Positions 35,201-45,610 of a stretch of 64,000 nt of DNA are shown piece after piece. The stretch's first letter is position 1; the number at the start of each line of letters is the position of its first letter. Source of the stretch: Rugalucina vietnamica. Taxonomy: Eukaryota > Mollusca > Bivalvia > Lucinida > Lucinidae. The notes beneath the pieces are model-generated. The model had not been told where the DNA came from. It did not search any database and worked only from the letters and a program-made list of their open reading frames with translations. Made by a program: the position numbers and the translations under genes. The DNA is taken from the NCBI GenBank assembly GCA_964017185.1, contig OZ024869.1:6532501-6596500 (forward strand), in the 5' to 3' direction.

Positions 35201-38200
35201 GACATAAGAAAACTGGTTTTTGGGGTTTCCGACCAGTTCTGACACAAACAGGCCTGTGCAGTAACAGAAGAATACTACATGCTTGAAATTCCAAATTCAA
35301 GAAGAAGAGGGATTGTACTTTATGTGTAGCAAAAACAAAGGCACTGATCAGCTGTGCAGTTACCGCACAGCTGATCTGTATTTTTGTTTTTCGCACAGGC
35401 AAAATCAGTTTTCTCATGATTCGGCTCATCTGATATTGGGTAAATTAAGAGACTACTTTCTGATATTTATAACTTTTCATATAACTCCATAGACTGTTGT
35501 AGTTACTTATTCCAATCTGAATCTTCCAATGCCTAGCACTGGAATACGAACCCAGAGCAAACTGTTTATTCCTTCTCAAAGAGTCATGAAAATCATATAA
35601 AACATTTTCATACATCAACATAATGAAGCAGGGATATAATGGTTGCACATTACTGAGCATTACTCTAGTCATTCTTGGTCTAGAAACATTCTTTTCTAAG
35701 TGAAAAGTCATAACACTGTGCACACTGTCATTTGCAAAAGAAAAATAACTCACTAATAATGCCAAAACACAAATCTATGGAAATATTAAAAAATTAATCT
35801 ATGGAATTATTAAAAATACCTAATGAGAAATTTATGGTCTATATCTTCCAACTAAAGGATGCTTGAAGACTCTGTTCGAAACAACCTATTTCCTGATGAA
35901 AATGGTAGAGCTCTTGATTTGGCTTCCCTAAACATCCAGAGAGGTCGAGACCATGGACTGCCATCATATAACAAGTTCAGGTATAACCTTTTGCAACCAA
36001 ATGGACTTCACATTTTTACAGATATGTTGGGTAGAAGTCTGATAAAATTGACTCGACATCACATTACCATAGTGGTAGCTGTCGTCTTAGATGTGAAACA
36101 ACAAAATTTCAAACAAACATATTTCTACCTACTTGTAAATGCACTGCTGATTACATAGCAAATACTGATTTCTAGGGCTGATCTACATGTATCTGTATGT
36201 TTTTTTGTGAAAGTGGCATGTGGCAAGAGACATGCAAGCTTTATATAAATGCACAAATGTTGCAAAACAAGTGGCTGCTGTCTTCCAGCAAGGGTATGCT
36301 TGAAATCCACACTGTCATAATCAGATAAGCCTAGCATATAAGAAAAATACTGTATTCATTCTAATTAGCACAGCACACTTGACTTTTCAAAATAAAGGTA
36401 ACAAAATATCATTCTAATTCGCGTACATTATGAACAGAAACAGCACAAATACTGCTGAAACAACCAAGTCAAAAATATCAATGATGTTGTTATTATAAGT
36501 GTTCCATTTGTTACAAAATAATGTATGATCATTATAGGTTACGACTTATATGGTATTAATGTGAAAATATGGTGTTAAATACCAATATGCTAGTCGAGGA
36601 GTGTGCCCTTAAAGCACCTGGTTTTTTTTTTTTTTAAATGACTAGGGTTTGCGCATATTGGAGCATGTGTGCTAATTAGAACAAATATGGTAATCTGTTT
36701 TTATGCCATTTTTTTAGTAGTAAAAGAGGTGCTTTGTTTCAAATGTCTTACAGTGTTTCTGTTTTTTTTCCCCTAGAGAGTTCTGTGGCCTGCCAAAAGC
36801 TTATCACTTTGGCACAGGCTGGTACGGACTAGTTGACTTTGAGCCTGATGTGGCATGTTTGTTTAGAAAAATATACAAGTAAGTCAAGAATGCAGTTGAG
36901 TAAAGTAAACCAAGGCTTCATTTGTTTTTCTTAAGCCCCGTTTACACATTCACGATTTTCTCTACGATTCACCACGATTCACCCTGATTTCTCATGGTCA
37001 GAAAAATCGTGATGGATCGGGATAAATCGTGGCGAAAAGTGGAAATATTCAGCGTCACTACGATTCCAGTAAGAATGTCCACGATATAAGTACGGTGTCT
37101 GTAAGGTATCGCTACGAATCAATGACGATTCATGACAGCAATGCTACGGTCAATGAGGATTAACCACGGTGACACAAGGAATGCTCACGGTGCTTGTACG
37201 GTTCGATACGGTACTAGTACGATTCACAGCGGTAGCCGTCGTGGCCAATCGTGGAGCTCTGTAGCGAAACAGTGGATGATTCGTAGGACAATTGTACACA
37301 ATTCGTGGTGCATCGTGAGAGTTTGTGGTGTCAAGATTCCACAGTTTCTCTATGGAGCTCCACGATTGGCTACGATTTCTCACGAATAGCCGCAAATATA
37401 TCTACGGTATCTGAACAAATAAGCACGATTCCGCTATGGTTGCGCTACGAATTAGGCCTTGCCCAATAACCATCACGATTTGCCACGATACGCCACGAAT
37501 GTTTTAAACAGTTTAAAACTTCCGTAGCACTATTGTGGAGTTTCTTGAATCATCACGATTCATCAAGATTCACCATGATTCACCACGGTTCTTCTACAAG
37601 TCACCATGGTACACCACGGTACACAACAATTTTACAAATCGTGGCGAATCGTAGCGGCACCGTAGCCAAAAATCGTGAATGTGTAAACGGGGCTTTAGAG
37701 TTTGTAACATGCCCATAATGAAATTGGGCTTCAGTGTACTTGACAGCATATTTTAATAATACTGGGCAGAGTTGACCAGAACCAATGACAGCCTCGGTAA
37801 AAAAACAACTCCTGAACATACAATATAATGATACAGTAATTACATGTAATTCCAAGAGCCTTGAAAACCATCACAAACTTTATTCAATTTTCAGTCTAGC
37901 ATTACCTAAACTCCCCGTTTCAAGAAAAGCAGATGTGAGTTAACTCATTTAAGCCTGGCGTCCCTTTTATGAGACATAGGCAAACAGAATAGCCCCAGAT
38001 GTGACGCCGCAGAACGCGGCGTCCCATCTGAGGCTATTCTGTTTGCTTATAGAATTTTCATCGAAAAAATGAATGAAATTTAATTAAAAATCACTCCTGA
38101 CGCCCCTAAAGAAGAAAGTGGACTTATCCTAATGATAATGATTGGAAAATCCATTCGTCAAATATGGGTTAATGAAAGATATAAAGGTAGTGGTCAAGGA

Positions 38201-41200
38201 ACCATATTCAAAGGAAACCAGACTGCCTTTGATATTACATGTAATTGAAGAAGTGTTCCCATTAAAAAGGACAATATTTTCCTCTTTAGCTCCACTCATG
38301 ACATTGACCTCTGGACTGCCCTGGTGTCAGAGAAGAGACACTACAGTGAGATGTTAGGCCCAACTCAAAAATGCCTCATGGTGGAACAGTTTAAAAGGTT
38401 CAAACACGGTGATAGATTCTGGTATGAGAGAGATGACCCTGTCACTGGCTTTACCCTGGGTAATGCTATTTTATTTTTATTATTATTATTTAAGATGGAC
38501 CAAAATTATGTTTTCATGATAATTTCTTGCTTCTTTCTACAAACTTTTGATATTCTATTTCACTTATGAAAGGTTTCTGTTCTAGATTTTAAGAAAAGGA
38601 TCACTCAGTCAATGCCATAAATCATGTGTGACAGTACTGACCATATGTCAATGCTAAGAAACAGATTTATATGCCAAGAAACGGATTGTTTTAGTAGAAA
38701 TAACCATGTTAAGTAAAGAAGGCTAACAAAATGGAAATGCTGAAAAAAAATGTATTTCATTTTTTCAACCAACTGATAAACCAGAGGACCATTGGTCCTG
38801 AGAACGCTCACCTGAAGCCTGATCCTGCAGTATTAAGTCATCATGAAATGACCTTGACCTTGAATACTCACACACCTTTATTGAATTCATAAGTTGTCTG
38901 CATCTGCAAAGTTTCAGGTCTCAGGCTGCAATAGTTTCCAAACCCAGTGATTTATGAGAAAACCACAATTTTAATTTTGATATTTAAATGACTTTGGGTC
39001 AAGGTCAAGAAATGACCTTGGCCTTCATTAATTACTTACCTTCATTGACTCCATTGGTTGTCTGCATCTAGCAACTTCCAGGTCTCAGACTGCAACAGTT
39101 TCCAAAATATCCATTGTTTCCGCCTTTTCCCATGTAAAAACCTATGTTTCCAAAATTGACCTTGCTGTAAAACAGGTCAAGGTCATCCTATGGTCATCAT
39201 TTGATCAAACTAGGATGGGCTGGAGTCCCAAATGCTACATACCAAGTTTCGCGAAAATTGGCCTGCCGGTTCTGGAGAAGAAAATTTTTGAGTGGTTTTT
39301 ACCATATATGGGCGTGGCGGCCATCTTGGTAATGTGACCTGGATTTCGCGATCAAACTTTCGTCTCCCCTACCCATGGATGCTCCACATAAAATTTCACT
39401 TTGATTGGCCTAGCAGTTTCAGAGAAGAAGATCTTTGAAAAGTGTGTATGGACAACAGACTGGCCAAGGTCAAGAGATGACCTTGACCTACATTAATCAA
39501 ATACCTTCATCTACTCAATTAGTTGTTTGCATCTACCACTTTTCAGACATCAGGCTGCAATAGTTTTCAAAAAATCCATAGTTTTCACTTTTTCCCATGT
39601 AAAAGCCTATGTTTCCAAATTTGACCTTGCCGTAAATTAGGTCAAGGTCATCCAAGGGTCATCATTTTATCAAACTATGATGGGCTGAAGTCCCCGATGC
39701 TACGTACCAAGTTTCGTGGAAATCGGCCAACCGGTTCTGGAGAAGATTTTTGAGTGGTTTTTACCATATATGGGCGTGGCAGCCATCTTGGTCATGTGAC
39801 CTGGATTTTGCGATTAAACTTTTGTCTCCCCTACCCATGGATGCTCCACATAAAATTTCACTTTGATTGGCTCAGCAGTTTCAGAGAAGAAGATCTTTGA
39901 AAAGTGTGTATGGACGACAGACTGGCCAAGGTCAAGAGATGACCTTGACCTACATTAATCACATACCTTCATCTACTCCATTAGTTGTTTGCATCTACCA
40001 CTTTTCAGGCATCAGGCTACAATAGTTTTCAAAAAATCCATAGTTTTCACTTTTTCCCATGTTAAAGCCTATGTTTCCAAAATTGACCTTGCCGTAAATT
40101 AGGTCAAGGTCATCCTAGGGTCATCATTTTATCAAACTATGATGGGCTGGAGTCCCAAATGCTACATACCAAGTTTCATGAAAATTGGCCTGCCGGTTCT
40201 GGAGAAGAAGATTTTTGAGTGGTTTTTACCATATATGGGCGTGGCAGCCATCTTGGTCATGTGACCTGGATTTCGCAATCAAACTTTCGTCTCCCCTACC
40301 CATGGATGCTCCACATAAAATTTCACTTCGATTGGCCCAGCAGTTTCAGAGAAGAAGATCTTTGAAAAGTGCGAATGGACGACAGACTGGCCAAGGTCAA
40401 GAGATGACCTTGACCTAAATTAATCACATACCTTCATCTACTCTATTAGTTGTTTGCATCTACCACTTTTCAGGCCTCAGGCTGCAATAGTTTTCAAAAA
40501 ATCCATAGTTTTCACTTTTTCCCATGTAAAAGCCTATGTTTCCAACTTGGACCTTGCCGTAAAATAGGTCAAGGTCATCCAAGGGTCATCATTTTATCAA
40601 ACTACGATGGGCTGAAGTCCCTGATGCTACATACCAAGTTTCGTGGAAATCGGCCCACCGGTTCTGGAGAAGAAGATTTTTGAAGGGTTTTTACCATATA
40701 TGGGCGTGGCGGCCATCTTGGTCACGTGACCTGGATTTCGCGATCAAACTTGAAATGCCACTACCCAAGGAGGCTCCACATAAAATTTCAACTAGATCGG
40801 CCAAGCAGTTTTAGAGAAGAAGATCTTTGAAATTGTGGACGACGACGACGGACGGACGACGGACGGACGCCGGATCATGGCCATCCTATAAGCTCACCTT
40901 GTGAGCCTTCGGCTCAGGTGAGCTAAAAACTATTAACTGAATCAAAAATCATTAGAGTCATTCAAAATGGTTTCATGTATTGTTGTAGACCAATTAAACG
41001 AGATAAGAAAGATAACTATGTCAAGAATTATGTGTGACTGTACCGACAGTAATGCCATGCTTAGAAATGTCTTCTGGAGAAGAACTAAGTGAGTAGAAAT
41101 TATGCTCCTTACAGCATGTCAGTAATGTAACCTTATAACATCTGGCATTTTCCTTTGCTTCTTTAACCTGCGGCCAAATGACAACTAGCCTATTTAAGAA

Positions 41201-44006
41201 CAAGTAGCCCAGGGGCAACGATCGCTCACCTGAGAGTCAACAAGTACAGTCACTGGACAAAGTAATTGAGGTTTTTACCATATATGGGTATGGTGGCCAT
41301 CTTGGTCATGTGACCTTGAAACCCTACTTACATCAGCAGAAGAGCTCTTGTCTGGATTGTGTATCCTCTTTTCTGCCATTTTGGTTCAAATGAAAAAATC
41401 ATCTAACAAGGTCAGGGTCCTATAATGACCCCCTGGGTGGGGCCATATTTGACCCCAATTTGACCCCAGGGGCAAGATTGGCAGGATTTATGTAGAGCTC
41501 CACATGACAATGTTGTATATCAAATATACAAGCTTTGTGTCATGCTTTTGCAGAGAAGATTTTTTCATATATTTCCATTATAAGTCTATGGTAGATAATG
41601 ACATGCCTGGGGCGTGGCCTGTATGGACCCCAGGGGCACCGTTGGCAGCATTTATAAAGGAGAGGATTATACATTGGTCCACACAACATATGAAAGCTCT
41701 GGGCCATATGGTTTCGGAGAAGAAGATCTTTTTATGTTTTTCCCATGACGCCCCCGCGGCATGGCCCGTATGGACCCCAGGGGCACAGTTGGCAGGATTT
41801 ATAAAGATGACCACTATACATTGCTAAAAACAAAATATGAAAGCTTTGGGCCTTGTGGTTTCGGAGAAGAAGATTTTTTTATGTTTTTCCCATGACGCCC
41901 CTGGGGCGGGGCCCCTATGGACCCCAGGGGCACGGTTGACAGGATTTATAAAGAGGACCACTATACATTGCTACTGACAAAATATGAAAGCTCTGGGCCA
42001 TGTGGTTTCGGAGAAGAAGATTTTTTTATGTTTTTCCCACTGTAAGTCTATGGGAGCTAATGACCCCCGGGGCGGGGCCATTTTTGACCCCAGATGCATG
42101 ATTGGCAGGATTTATATGGAGGACCACTAAACATTGCTACATACAAAATATGAAAGCTTTGGGCCTTGTGGTTTTGGAGAAGAAGATTTTTTTATGTTTT
42201 TCCTATGACATCCCCGGGGCGGGGCCCATATGGACCCTAGGGGCACGGTAGGCAGGATTTATAAAGAGGACCATTATACATTGCTACACACAAAATATGA
42301 AAGCTCTGGGCCTTATGGTTTCGGAGAAGAAGATTTTTTAAAGTTTTTCCCATGACGCCCCCGGGTTGGGGCCGTATGGACCCCAGGGGCACTGTTGGCA
42401 GGATTTATAAAGAGGAACACTATATATTGCTACAAACAAAATATGAAAGCTCTGGGCCTTGTGGTTTCGGAGAAGAAGATTTTTTTATGTTTTTACCCAT
42501 GACCCCCCCGGGGCGGGGCCCGTATGGACCCCAGGGGCACGGTTGGCAGGATTTATAAAGAGGACCACTATACATTGCTACACACAAAATATGAAAGCTC
42601 TGGGTCTTGTGGTTTCAGAGAAGAAGATTTTTTTATGTTTTTCTCATTGTAAGTCTATGGGAGCTAATGACCCCCGGGGCGGGGCCATTTTTGACCCCAG
42701 AGGCATGATTGGCAGGATTTATATAAAGGACCACTAAACATTGCTACATACAAAATATGAAAGCTTTGGGCCTTGTGGTTTTGGAGAAGAAGATTTTTTT
42801 ATGTTTTTCCCATGACCCCCCAGGGCGGGGCCCGTATGGACCCCAGGGGCATGGTAGGCAGGATTTATAAAGAAGACCATTATACATTGCTACACACAAA
42901 ATATGAAAGCTCTGGGCCTTGTGGTTTCAGAGAAGAAGATTTTTTTATGTTTTTCACATTGTAAGTATGGGAGCTATCCGTTGCCATGGAAACCAGAGTT
43001 CTGATCCGACCTGGCCCAAATCCTATTACAGCCTTTCCCCCTCCTCAATGATGCTTTAGATAAAATTTGATCACGATTGGCCTTGTTGTCTTAGAGATAT
43101 TTGAGTTTGAAAATGTGGACGCACGGATGGACGGACGCAGACCGGATGGATGGACGCCGGCTCGACTACTGTACTATAAGCTCACCTTGTGAGCCTTCGG
43201 CTCAGGTGAGCTAATAATGCGCTAATATGTCAAAATGGACATTTTCAATAAGCAAATTCTTTTTCACTAATAATTCATCCTCGCAGAAATAAATTGCTTG
43301 TGAAAATAAACTGGTTTACCGTATCTGTATGAAAAAATCATTTTTGAATTTTTTGGTTGATTATACAAGGAATATTTGTATTAAGGTAACTAACCAGTAC
43401 AAATAAGTTTGTTTACAAGATTTGCAAGTCGGACTAGTCCTGTTGCTAGACTGAGACTAAGTCGACCATCCAACCATTTGTACAGAATTCCTCTTTTATT
43501 GACATGGTGTTCCTGGTCATTCTTTGACACAAACTGCCCGGATTAGACTGAGACCTGTATCTTTGCTGTCATACATGTACAACATCAGCCAGTACTTCTC
43601 TAACACCAATCTTCTCATTATGAAAACACACCCATGCAATATACAGAGATTTTTAATGTTGTAAAAAATGAAAAATTTCAGTAGAATTTTTTGGATATTT
43701 TTCTTATTTTTGCTCAAAACATAGATTGTGGGTACACGTTAGAACCGCCTCGGGGCGGTTCTAACAGAACCGCCTCGGCGGTTCTAACGAGTACCCACAA
43801 TCTATGTTTTGGAGCAAAAATAAAAAAATAGGTATACCCCCGCATACCCCAGTTTTTCTATATAAAAGTGGGGTTTAAGGGGGTATACTTTACACGGACA
43901 TGTTTTCCTGATGAACCTATATTCCAGGAGAAGCCATTTCAACAGAATGTACAGCTGTAGTGATCCAAGAATCAGGAAGATGGACCTCAGCAAGTGGAAA
44001 GAGTAA
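25140..44006 (+). CDS. Animal heme peroxidase, 16 exons, 704 aa, complete
   Basis: Exons: 25140-25290, 26203-26311, 26586-26836, 29133-29312, 31253-31298, 31646-31743, 32328-32429, 33235-33339, 33744-33982, 34377-34501, 35046-35180, 35858-35980, 36777-36878, 38290-38459, 40989-41088, 43928-44006. They sum to 2115 nt, with GT-AG ends and compatible phases throughout. ATG 25104 is an in-frame alternative start. The N-terminus has a hydrophobic stretch [10 protein letters not shown] (signal or anchor). Family landmarks in order: [25 protein letters not shown] with distal His221; [28 protein letters not shown] with Arg351 and Glu354; [16 protein letters not shown] with proximal His456; [10 protein letters not shown] with Asn539; GDRFWYER; and C-terminal [14 protein letters not shown]. 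It should oxidise substrates with H2O2 in the secretory or extracellular space. The family includes peroxidasin-like and chorion-type peroxidases, but the substrate cannot be read from sequence. Introns hold many transposons. Confidence 0.92.
25447..25655. mobile_element. MITE-1 in peroxidase intron 1
   Basis: Ends TGAGCCGCCTCATGGAAAAA and GGTTTTCCCATGGGGCGGCTCA are inverted. The palindromic core is partly deleted, leaving only the right arm CGCGAAGCTGATCAG. Confidence 0.8.
25912..26167 (-). mobile_element. MITE-X in peroxidase intron 1
   Basis: Reversed copy ending ACGGACATGTTTTCC, 34 nt before the exon 2 acceptor AG. One arm of the central hairpin is deleted. Confidence 0.75.
27012..28433 (+). 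mobile_element. HINE-like element, copy 4, in peroxidase intron 3
   Basis: The head is 5'-truncated and begins AAGGCTCACAGGTGAGCT. A short CGTCC minisatellite and about three monomers follow, each with the CAAGATGG block and GGATGACCTTGACC. The tail CTCAGGTGAGCGTTAACAGG runs into ACCATTGGTCCT and CTGG. It lies in sense with the host gene. The rest of intron 3, 28434-29132, shows nothing I recognise. Confidence 0.75.
29133..29312 (+). CDS. Heme peroxidase exon 4: distal histidine helix
   Basis: The exon encodes LPSPRAIS and [13 protein letters not shown]. Gln217, His221 and Asp222 (a Ca2+ ligand position in myeloperoxidase) are kept. The residue before His, Asp in most animal peroxidases where it forms an ester to heme, is Ala220. 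A MITE-1 copy begins 10 nt after the donor. Confidence 0.9.
29323..30545. mobile_element. MITE-1 split by a foldback element, peroxidase intron 4
   Basis: TGAGCCTTTCATGAGAAAAC precedes the inserted element. The rest of MITE-1 (CGACCAGGTC, CCGGCCTGTACAG, CTGATCAGCTG) resumes after it. Its right end is eroded. Confidence 0.7.
29347..30350. mobile_element. Long-TIR foldback element, 1004 bp
   Basis: CACAGGCGCTCGACGACTGG at the left is repeated inverted at the right. Near-identical arms of about 320 bp include poly-T/poly-A, TTGCATTTTCACCCG and CCCATTGCCTTC blocks. AACCAAC at 29340-29346 is repeated at 30351-30357 as a target duplication of 7 bp, possibly 8. Long arms resemble Mutator-like or foldback elements, but no transposase is present, so the class is uncertain. 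The central 350 bp is unique. Confidence 0.8.
30968..31000. repeat. (AG)n microsatellite, intron 4
   Basis: Uninterrupted AG repeats followed by GGAGGAGG. Confidence 0.9.
31349..31382. repeat. Poly-T / poly-G tract, intron 5
   Basis: A run of T passes directly into a run of about ten G. Confidence 0.85.
31823..32046. mobile_element. MITE-1 in peroxidase intron 6
   Basis: Ends TGAGCCGCCTCGTGGGAAAA and TTTTCCCATGAGGCGGCTCA are an almost perfect inverted pair. The core AGCTTCGCAGTTACTGCGAAGCT is a perfect stem with changed, compensated bases. Confidence 0.85.
32216..32269. repeat. (CA)n microsatellite, intron 6
   Basis: About 27 CA units with one TA interruption. Confidence 0.95.
32591..32672. 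mobile_element. Remnant of GCAAACAGAATAG palindromic element, intron 7
   Basis: CCCATCTGGGACTATACTG followed by CCTATGTCCCATAAACAGG and GCCAGGCTTA matches the right half of copies at 34190 and 37941. Confidence 0.5.
32825..33055. mobile_element. MITE, 231 bp, with an open reading frame between its TIRs
   Basis: AATCCGCTGTTTTCCAAGGT continues into TTTTCAACGTTTCA. Its exact complement closes the element at 33022-33055. Between the arms a minus-strand frame encodes a hydrophilic, heptad-like peptide ([19 protein letters not shown] and following). The peptide resembles part of a real coiled-coil protein and could be a captured exon. It lies in peroxidase intron 7. Confidence 0.7.
33744..33982 (+). 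CDS. Heme peroxidase exon 9: catalytic Arg and second heme-link Glu
   Basis: [11 protein letters not shown] supplies the catalytic Arg351 and Glu354. Gln355 stands where myeloperoxidase has its sulfonium Met. The exon continues through the conserved REFNRI and YNEWLP regions. The donor GAG|GTTGGT is weak. I chose it because phase 0 is needed to reach exon 10 and because it joins SLNE to HGQFEDPYD, as the family expects. Reading through instead gives a stop at 34102. Confidence 0.8.
34190..34322. mobile_element. GCAAACAGAATAG palindromic element, intron 9
   Basis: GCAAACAGAATAGCCCTAGA, then GCGGCGTC, then ACTGTTTGCCTATGTTCC and ATGCCAGGCTCGTACGAGT. The arms are diverged. Confidence 0.6.
34377..34501 (+). 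CDS. Heme peroxidase exon 10: proximal histidine
   Basis: Encodes [20 protein letters not shown] followed by GHS. His456 is the heme iron ligand. It lies 105 residues after Arg351 and 83 before Asn539, comparable to spacings in myeloperoxidase. Confidence 0.9.
35193..35429. mobile_element. MITE-1 in peroxidase intron 11
   Basis: Ends CGAGCCATGACATAAGAAAA and TTTTCTCATGATTCGGCTCA. The core AGCTGTGCAGTTACCGCACAGCT belongs to the GTGC-arm subtype. The left end is 12 nt after the exon 11 donor. Confidence 0.8.
36933..37695. mobile_element. TIR element AAGCCCCGTTTACACATTCA, 763 bp, intron 13
   Basis: AAGCCCCGTTTACACATTCA at the left pairs with TGAATGTGTAAACGGGGCTT at the right. Taking the TIR as AGCCCC..., TTA stands on both sides, the duplication typical of PIF/Harbinger-type elements. 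The body consists largely of degenerate CACGATTCACCACGATT words in both orientations. No transposase is present. Confidence 0.75.
37941..38060. mobile_element. GCAAACAGAATAG palindromic element, intron 13
   Basis: GGCAAACAGAATAGCCCCAG, then a GACGCCGCAGAACGCGGCGTC stem, then CTGAGGCTATTCTGTTTGC. This is the best preserved of three copies in the window. Confidence 0.7.
38781..40924 (-). mobile_element. HINE-like element, copy 5, in peroxidase intron 14
   Basis: Full-length reversed copy. The tail CCAGAGGACCATTGGTCCT is at 38781, the head ends at 40924 (GGCTCAGGTGAGCT), and GACGGACG minisatellite lies at 40840-40870. About four monomers match copy 1. Confidence 0.8.
41200..43212 (-). mobile_element. 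HINE-like element, copy 6, different body and tail, in peroxidase intron 15
   Basis: The head at the right end is identical in kind to copy 5. The tail at the left is type B, CAAGTAGCCCAGGGGCAACG then ATCGCTCACCTGAGAGTC. The body is a different tandem array of about 235-bp monomers with GGACCCCAGGGGCACGGTTG and GGTTTCGGAGAAGAAGATTT. Frames such as 41504-41827 are repeat artefacts. Confidence 0.75.
43622..43917 (-). mobile_element. MITE-X just before peroxidase exon 16
   Basis: The reversed copy runs from GAAAACACACCCATGCAAT to ACGGACATGTTTTCC. The central stem is expanded: GTTAGAACCGCCTCGGGGCG is followed by a second ACCGCCTCGGCGGTT unit. Confidence 0.8.
43928..44006 (+). CDS. Heme peroxidase exon 16: C-terminus
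   Basis: Encodes [19 protein letters not shown] and the stop TAA, matching the usual C..IP..DLS.W ending. It is joined from exon 15 by donor ACTAA|GTGAGT in phase 2. The acceptor ATTCCAG is only about 10 nt past the end of a MITE-X copy. Confidence 0.85.
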
Positions 44007-44031
44007 ACTTCAGAAATTGGAAAAGAAAATA

Positions 44032-44281
44032 TCTGGGCCCAGTTGTTCAAAACTAACGACGTCGTTAGTTAATGTTTCGTTAAAATTTCAAACATAAATA
44101 TTACAAATACACTGTTATTTTTTGTTGAAAAAATGTGAGAATCCTTTGCACCGCAAAGGATTCTCACATTTTTTCAACAACAAATAACAGTGTATTTGTT
44201 ACTTTAGCTGATATTTGCTTAACAAATTTATGTCTTAACGATATCGTTAAGCTAACAATGCTTTGAACAACTGGGCCCAGA
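44032..44281. mobile_element. Palindromic MITE, TCTGGGCCCAGTTGTTCAAA ends
   Basis: TCTGGGCCCAGTTGTTCAAA pairs with TTTGAACAACTGGGCCCAGA. The interior is a long hairpin around GAATCCTTTGCACCGCAAAG. It inserts 25 bp after the peroxidase stop codon, so it is probably in the 3' UTR. CTTCAGAAATTGG stands at 44008 and again at 44399. Confidence 0.8.
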
Positions 44282-44689
44282 AATAAGAAAAAGAATCATG
44301 TTAGTTGATAGAAAATTAGCAAACATATACTTTAAACAAACAAATATTTTATTTTTGGCCTCTCACTGTTGTTTTATTTCATTTCCAAGTCCATATGCTT
44401 CAGAAATTGGAGAAAAAAATCTATCATTTGAAATAATCAGGCAATATCTCATGATGATTGATTATAATTGGGACTACAGTGTATTTTATTTCTTCATAAA
44501 AAACCTATGTTGTGGGTGCCAGAAATGTCAATGCAAGTTTTTTATGAATAAGTAGTAAAAATATCCCTTACATCTTGCCTTCTGTCAGTACAAAATAAGC
44601 AAAAATATGTTTTATCTTTGGCATTTCACTCTGTCACTGTATTTGTTTTTTTGTTTTTTTTTTTTTTATTATTTTCAAGTGCCCTACAA

Positions 44690-44890
44690 TAGTCAATCTT
44701 TCATCTCGTTAGTGCAGTGGTGTCCGCTTCTGGAGCGGGAGGTTCAATCCCTTGGTGCGTAAAACCAAAGATATTAAAAATGGTACCACTGCCTAGCTTG
44801 CACTGTTGCATGCCTGTCACGTTGTTGAATAACATTCACCCGATTTAAAAAAGGCAAACCGCCCCCAAAACTGAGGAGGAGCATTATTTA
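44690..44890 (+). mobile_element. tRNA-derived SINE-like sequence
   Basis: GTTAGTGCAGTGGTGTCCGC looks like an A box and GGTTCAATCCC a B box, followed by GCCTGTCACGTTGTTGAATA. The 3' end is not defined. Confidence 0.45.
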
Positions 44891-44994
44891 GAACATTGCA
44901 TATTTTATCAAAATCTGACCAAAATCAGCATAATTTTAGTGCATATAGGTCTTCTAAAATAATGTCTAGACCACAGTACATGGATGAAGTCATA

Positions 44995-45230
44995 TGAGCC
45001 GCCTCATGGGAAAACCAACAATCTGCATAGGCGAAAACAAAGACGCAGATCAGCTTCGCGGTAACTGCGAAGCTGATCAGCGCCTTTGTTTTCGCTACTC
45101 GGATAGTACATTTCCTCTTCTACTTAAATCCGAAATTCCGAGCTTCTAGCTCCTTTCTGTGCTTGTACAGGCCGGTTTGTGTCGGACCTGTTCAGAAACC
45201 ACATTGTTGGTTTTCCCCCAAGACGGCTCA
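44995..45230. mobile_element. MITE-1
   Basis: Ends TGAGCCGCCTCATGGGAAAA and GGTTTTCCCCCAAGACGGCTCA. The core AGCTTCGCGGTAACTGCGAAGCT has one mismatch in the stem. CAT and AT words flank both ends. The interval 45231-45610 shows no gene. Confidence 0.85.
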
Positions 45231-45610
45231 TATGCAAATAGGAAACAGGTTGGAGCAAAACAAACATTTAACATGGTATAAATGGAAATGGTTTTTATTA
45301 AATTTCAAACTTTAACAAAATTAATGAAAAATGAAGTAATGAAAATGTTCTAAAGTTAAGACATGCACATCTATGTGGTAAATATTCTAATCATTTGTAC
45401 AATAACAGTAATCTCATTTCTAAAATTGACTGCATTCGAGGTTCATTTTTTAAATAGATCTTAAGTCTGTTTCATAGTGTGTGATAATGGTTTTTCGTAG
45501 ATATTTTACAACTGTTCAAATGTAGAAGAGATGTTTTCTTGGCACAATTAAGCATCTAGTTTGTTGCAAAATGTGCAACAAAGATTTTGAAAATCAGTTG
45601 ACAAATAAAA

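Noticed and set aside
37895..37934. Possible 40-nt peroxidase exon with AG and GTGAGT borders
   Set aside because: Exon 13 and the exon at 38290 already join in matching phase and reproduce the conserved DIDL region. Including this piece would shift the frame.
41089..41091. TGA right after exon 15 as the peroxidase stop
   Set aside because: A GTGAGT donor overlaps it, and the exon at 43928 supplies the expected C-terminal Cys and DLSKW ending in frame.
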